Part shown: in pieces, positions 63,750-64,000 of the stretch
How positions within the stretch are numbered: the first letter of the stretch is position 1
How the letters are laid out: each line of letters starts with the position of its first letter
Assembly: GCA_000824785.1 (NCBI GenBank)
Contig: CCNB01000004.1
Coordinates: 48,563 to 112,562 of the forward strand
DNA from: Mesorhizobium plurifarium
GTDB lineage: Bacteria > Pseudomonadota > Alphaproteobacteria > Rhizobiales > Rhizobiaceae
Reading direction: 5' to 3'
Length of the DNA stretch: 64,000 nt
The notes under the pieces: generated by a model
Database searches by the model: none
Seen by the model: only the letters and a program-made list of their open reading frames with translations
What the model was told of the DNA's origin: nothing
Made by a program: the position numbers and the translations under genes

Positions 63750-64000
63750 TCACGCCGCTTCGCCGATCACGCCGGCATAGCCGTTGGCCTCGAGATCGAG
63801 CGCCAGCGACTTGTCGCCCGACTTGATGACCTGGCCCTTGTAGAGCACGTGCACCGAGTCCGGCACGATGTGCTCGAGCAGGCGCTGGTAGTGGGTGATG
63901 ACGACGATGGCGCGGTCCGGCGAACGCAGCGCGTTGACGCCGTCCGAGACGATCTTCAGCGCATCGATGTCAAGGCCGGAATCGGTCTCGTCGAGCACGC
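63750..64000 (-). CDS. sufC: Fe-S cluster assembly ATPase SufC (C-terminal part)
   Basis: The last 83 residues of an ABC-type ATPase; the N-terminal part lies beyond the right edge. The Walker B/D-loop [17 protein letters not shown]-loop [13 protein letters not shown] and the [17 protein letters not shown] end are typical of SufC. It provides ATP hydrolysis to SufBD. It is partial only because the window ends. Confidence 0.93.
   Translation of the reverse strand, partial: VLDETDSGLDIDALKIVSDGVNALRSPDRAIVVITHYQRLLEHIVPDSVHVLYKGQVIKSGDKSLALDLEANGYAGVIGEAA

Overview
The window looks like chromosome of an alphaproteobacterium of the order Hyphomicrobiales, most probably Mesorhizobium or a close Phyllobacteriaceae relative. 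The grounds are high GC content, a small-type PurL that depends on separate PurS and PurQ, DUF1476 and DUF1127 genes, the alphaproteobacterial suf gene order (sufC-sufD-sufS-sufT-sufA), a recA operator of the rhizobial TTG-N11-CAA type, and several families of short intergenic palindromic repeats. The genus call is an inference. I see no phage, insertion sequence, CRISPR array, rRNA or convincing tRNA.

Layout. 0-7.6 kb: small enzymes and envelope genes (lipid-anchored GH25 muramidase, Tim44-like membrane protein, phosphodiester glycosidase, UppP, GNAT, GFA, solo ParB-like domain). 7.7-12.3 kb: a tight plus-strand operon of an N,N-dimethylformamidase-like hydrolase, a class III aminotransferase, a GNAT acetyltransferase and an HDAC-like deacetylase, which looks like a catabolic pathway for an amide or acylated amine. 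12.4-18.5 kb: SufS-like enzyme, aldo/keto reductase, J-domain-like protein, an unlisted DUF1127-like microgene, DUF1993, DUF1176 and an alpha/beta hydrolase. 18.6-24.0 kb: a minus-strand operon of flavin reductase, MoxR ATPase (CoxD-like), VWA protein (CoxE-like), split XdhC and a molybdopterin-binding/nucleotidyltransferase fusion. This is a molybdenum-hydroxylase maturation set without any structural hydroxylase genes. 24.2-26.3 kb: an orphan periplasmic binding protein with a P1 peptidase.

26.8-39.2 kb holds most of the late purine pathway: purB, then purC-purS-(coiled-coil gene)-purQ, and purL 3 kb further on after a lipoprotein, a Pr6Pr membrane protein and a divergent DUF1127/MocR pair. 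39.8-44.8 kb: bolA, grxD (an Fe-S trafficking pair), an MFS exporter, an IMPase-family phosphatase, ttcA and rpsD. 45-56 kb: RNB ribonuclease, murI, trmJ, icd, a GST, alaS and recA. 56.5-58.5 kb: psuK-psuG for pseudouridine salvage. 58.7-60.1 kb: TfoX-N, GFA and RidA proteins. 60.2 kb to the right edge: the distal half of the suf operon, with sufC cut by the window end.

The most distinctive non-coding feature is the repertoire of palindromic repeats. At least four families recur between genes. Three copies start inside the stop codon of the preceding gene, and one lies inside the suf operon between sufD and sufS. All promoter, operator and terminator calls were made by eye from the sequence.
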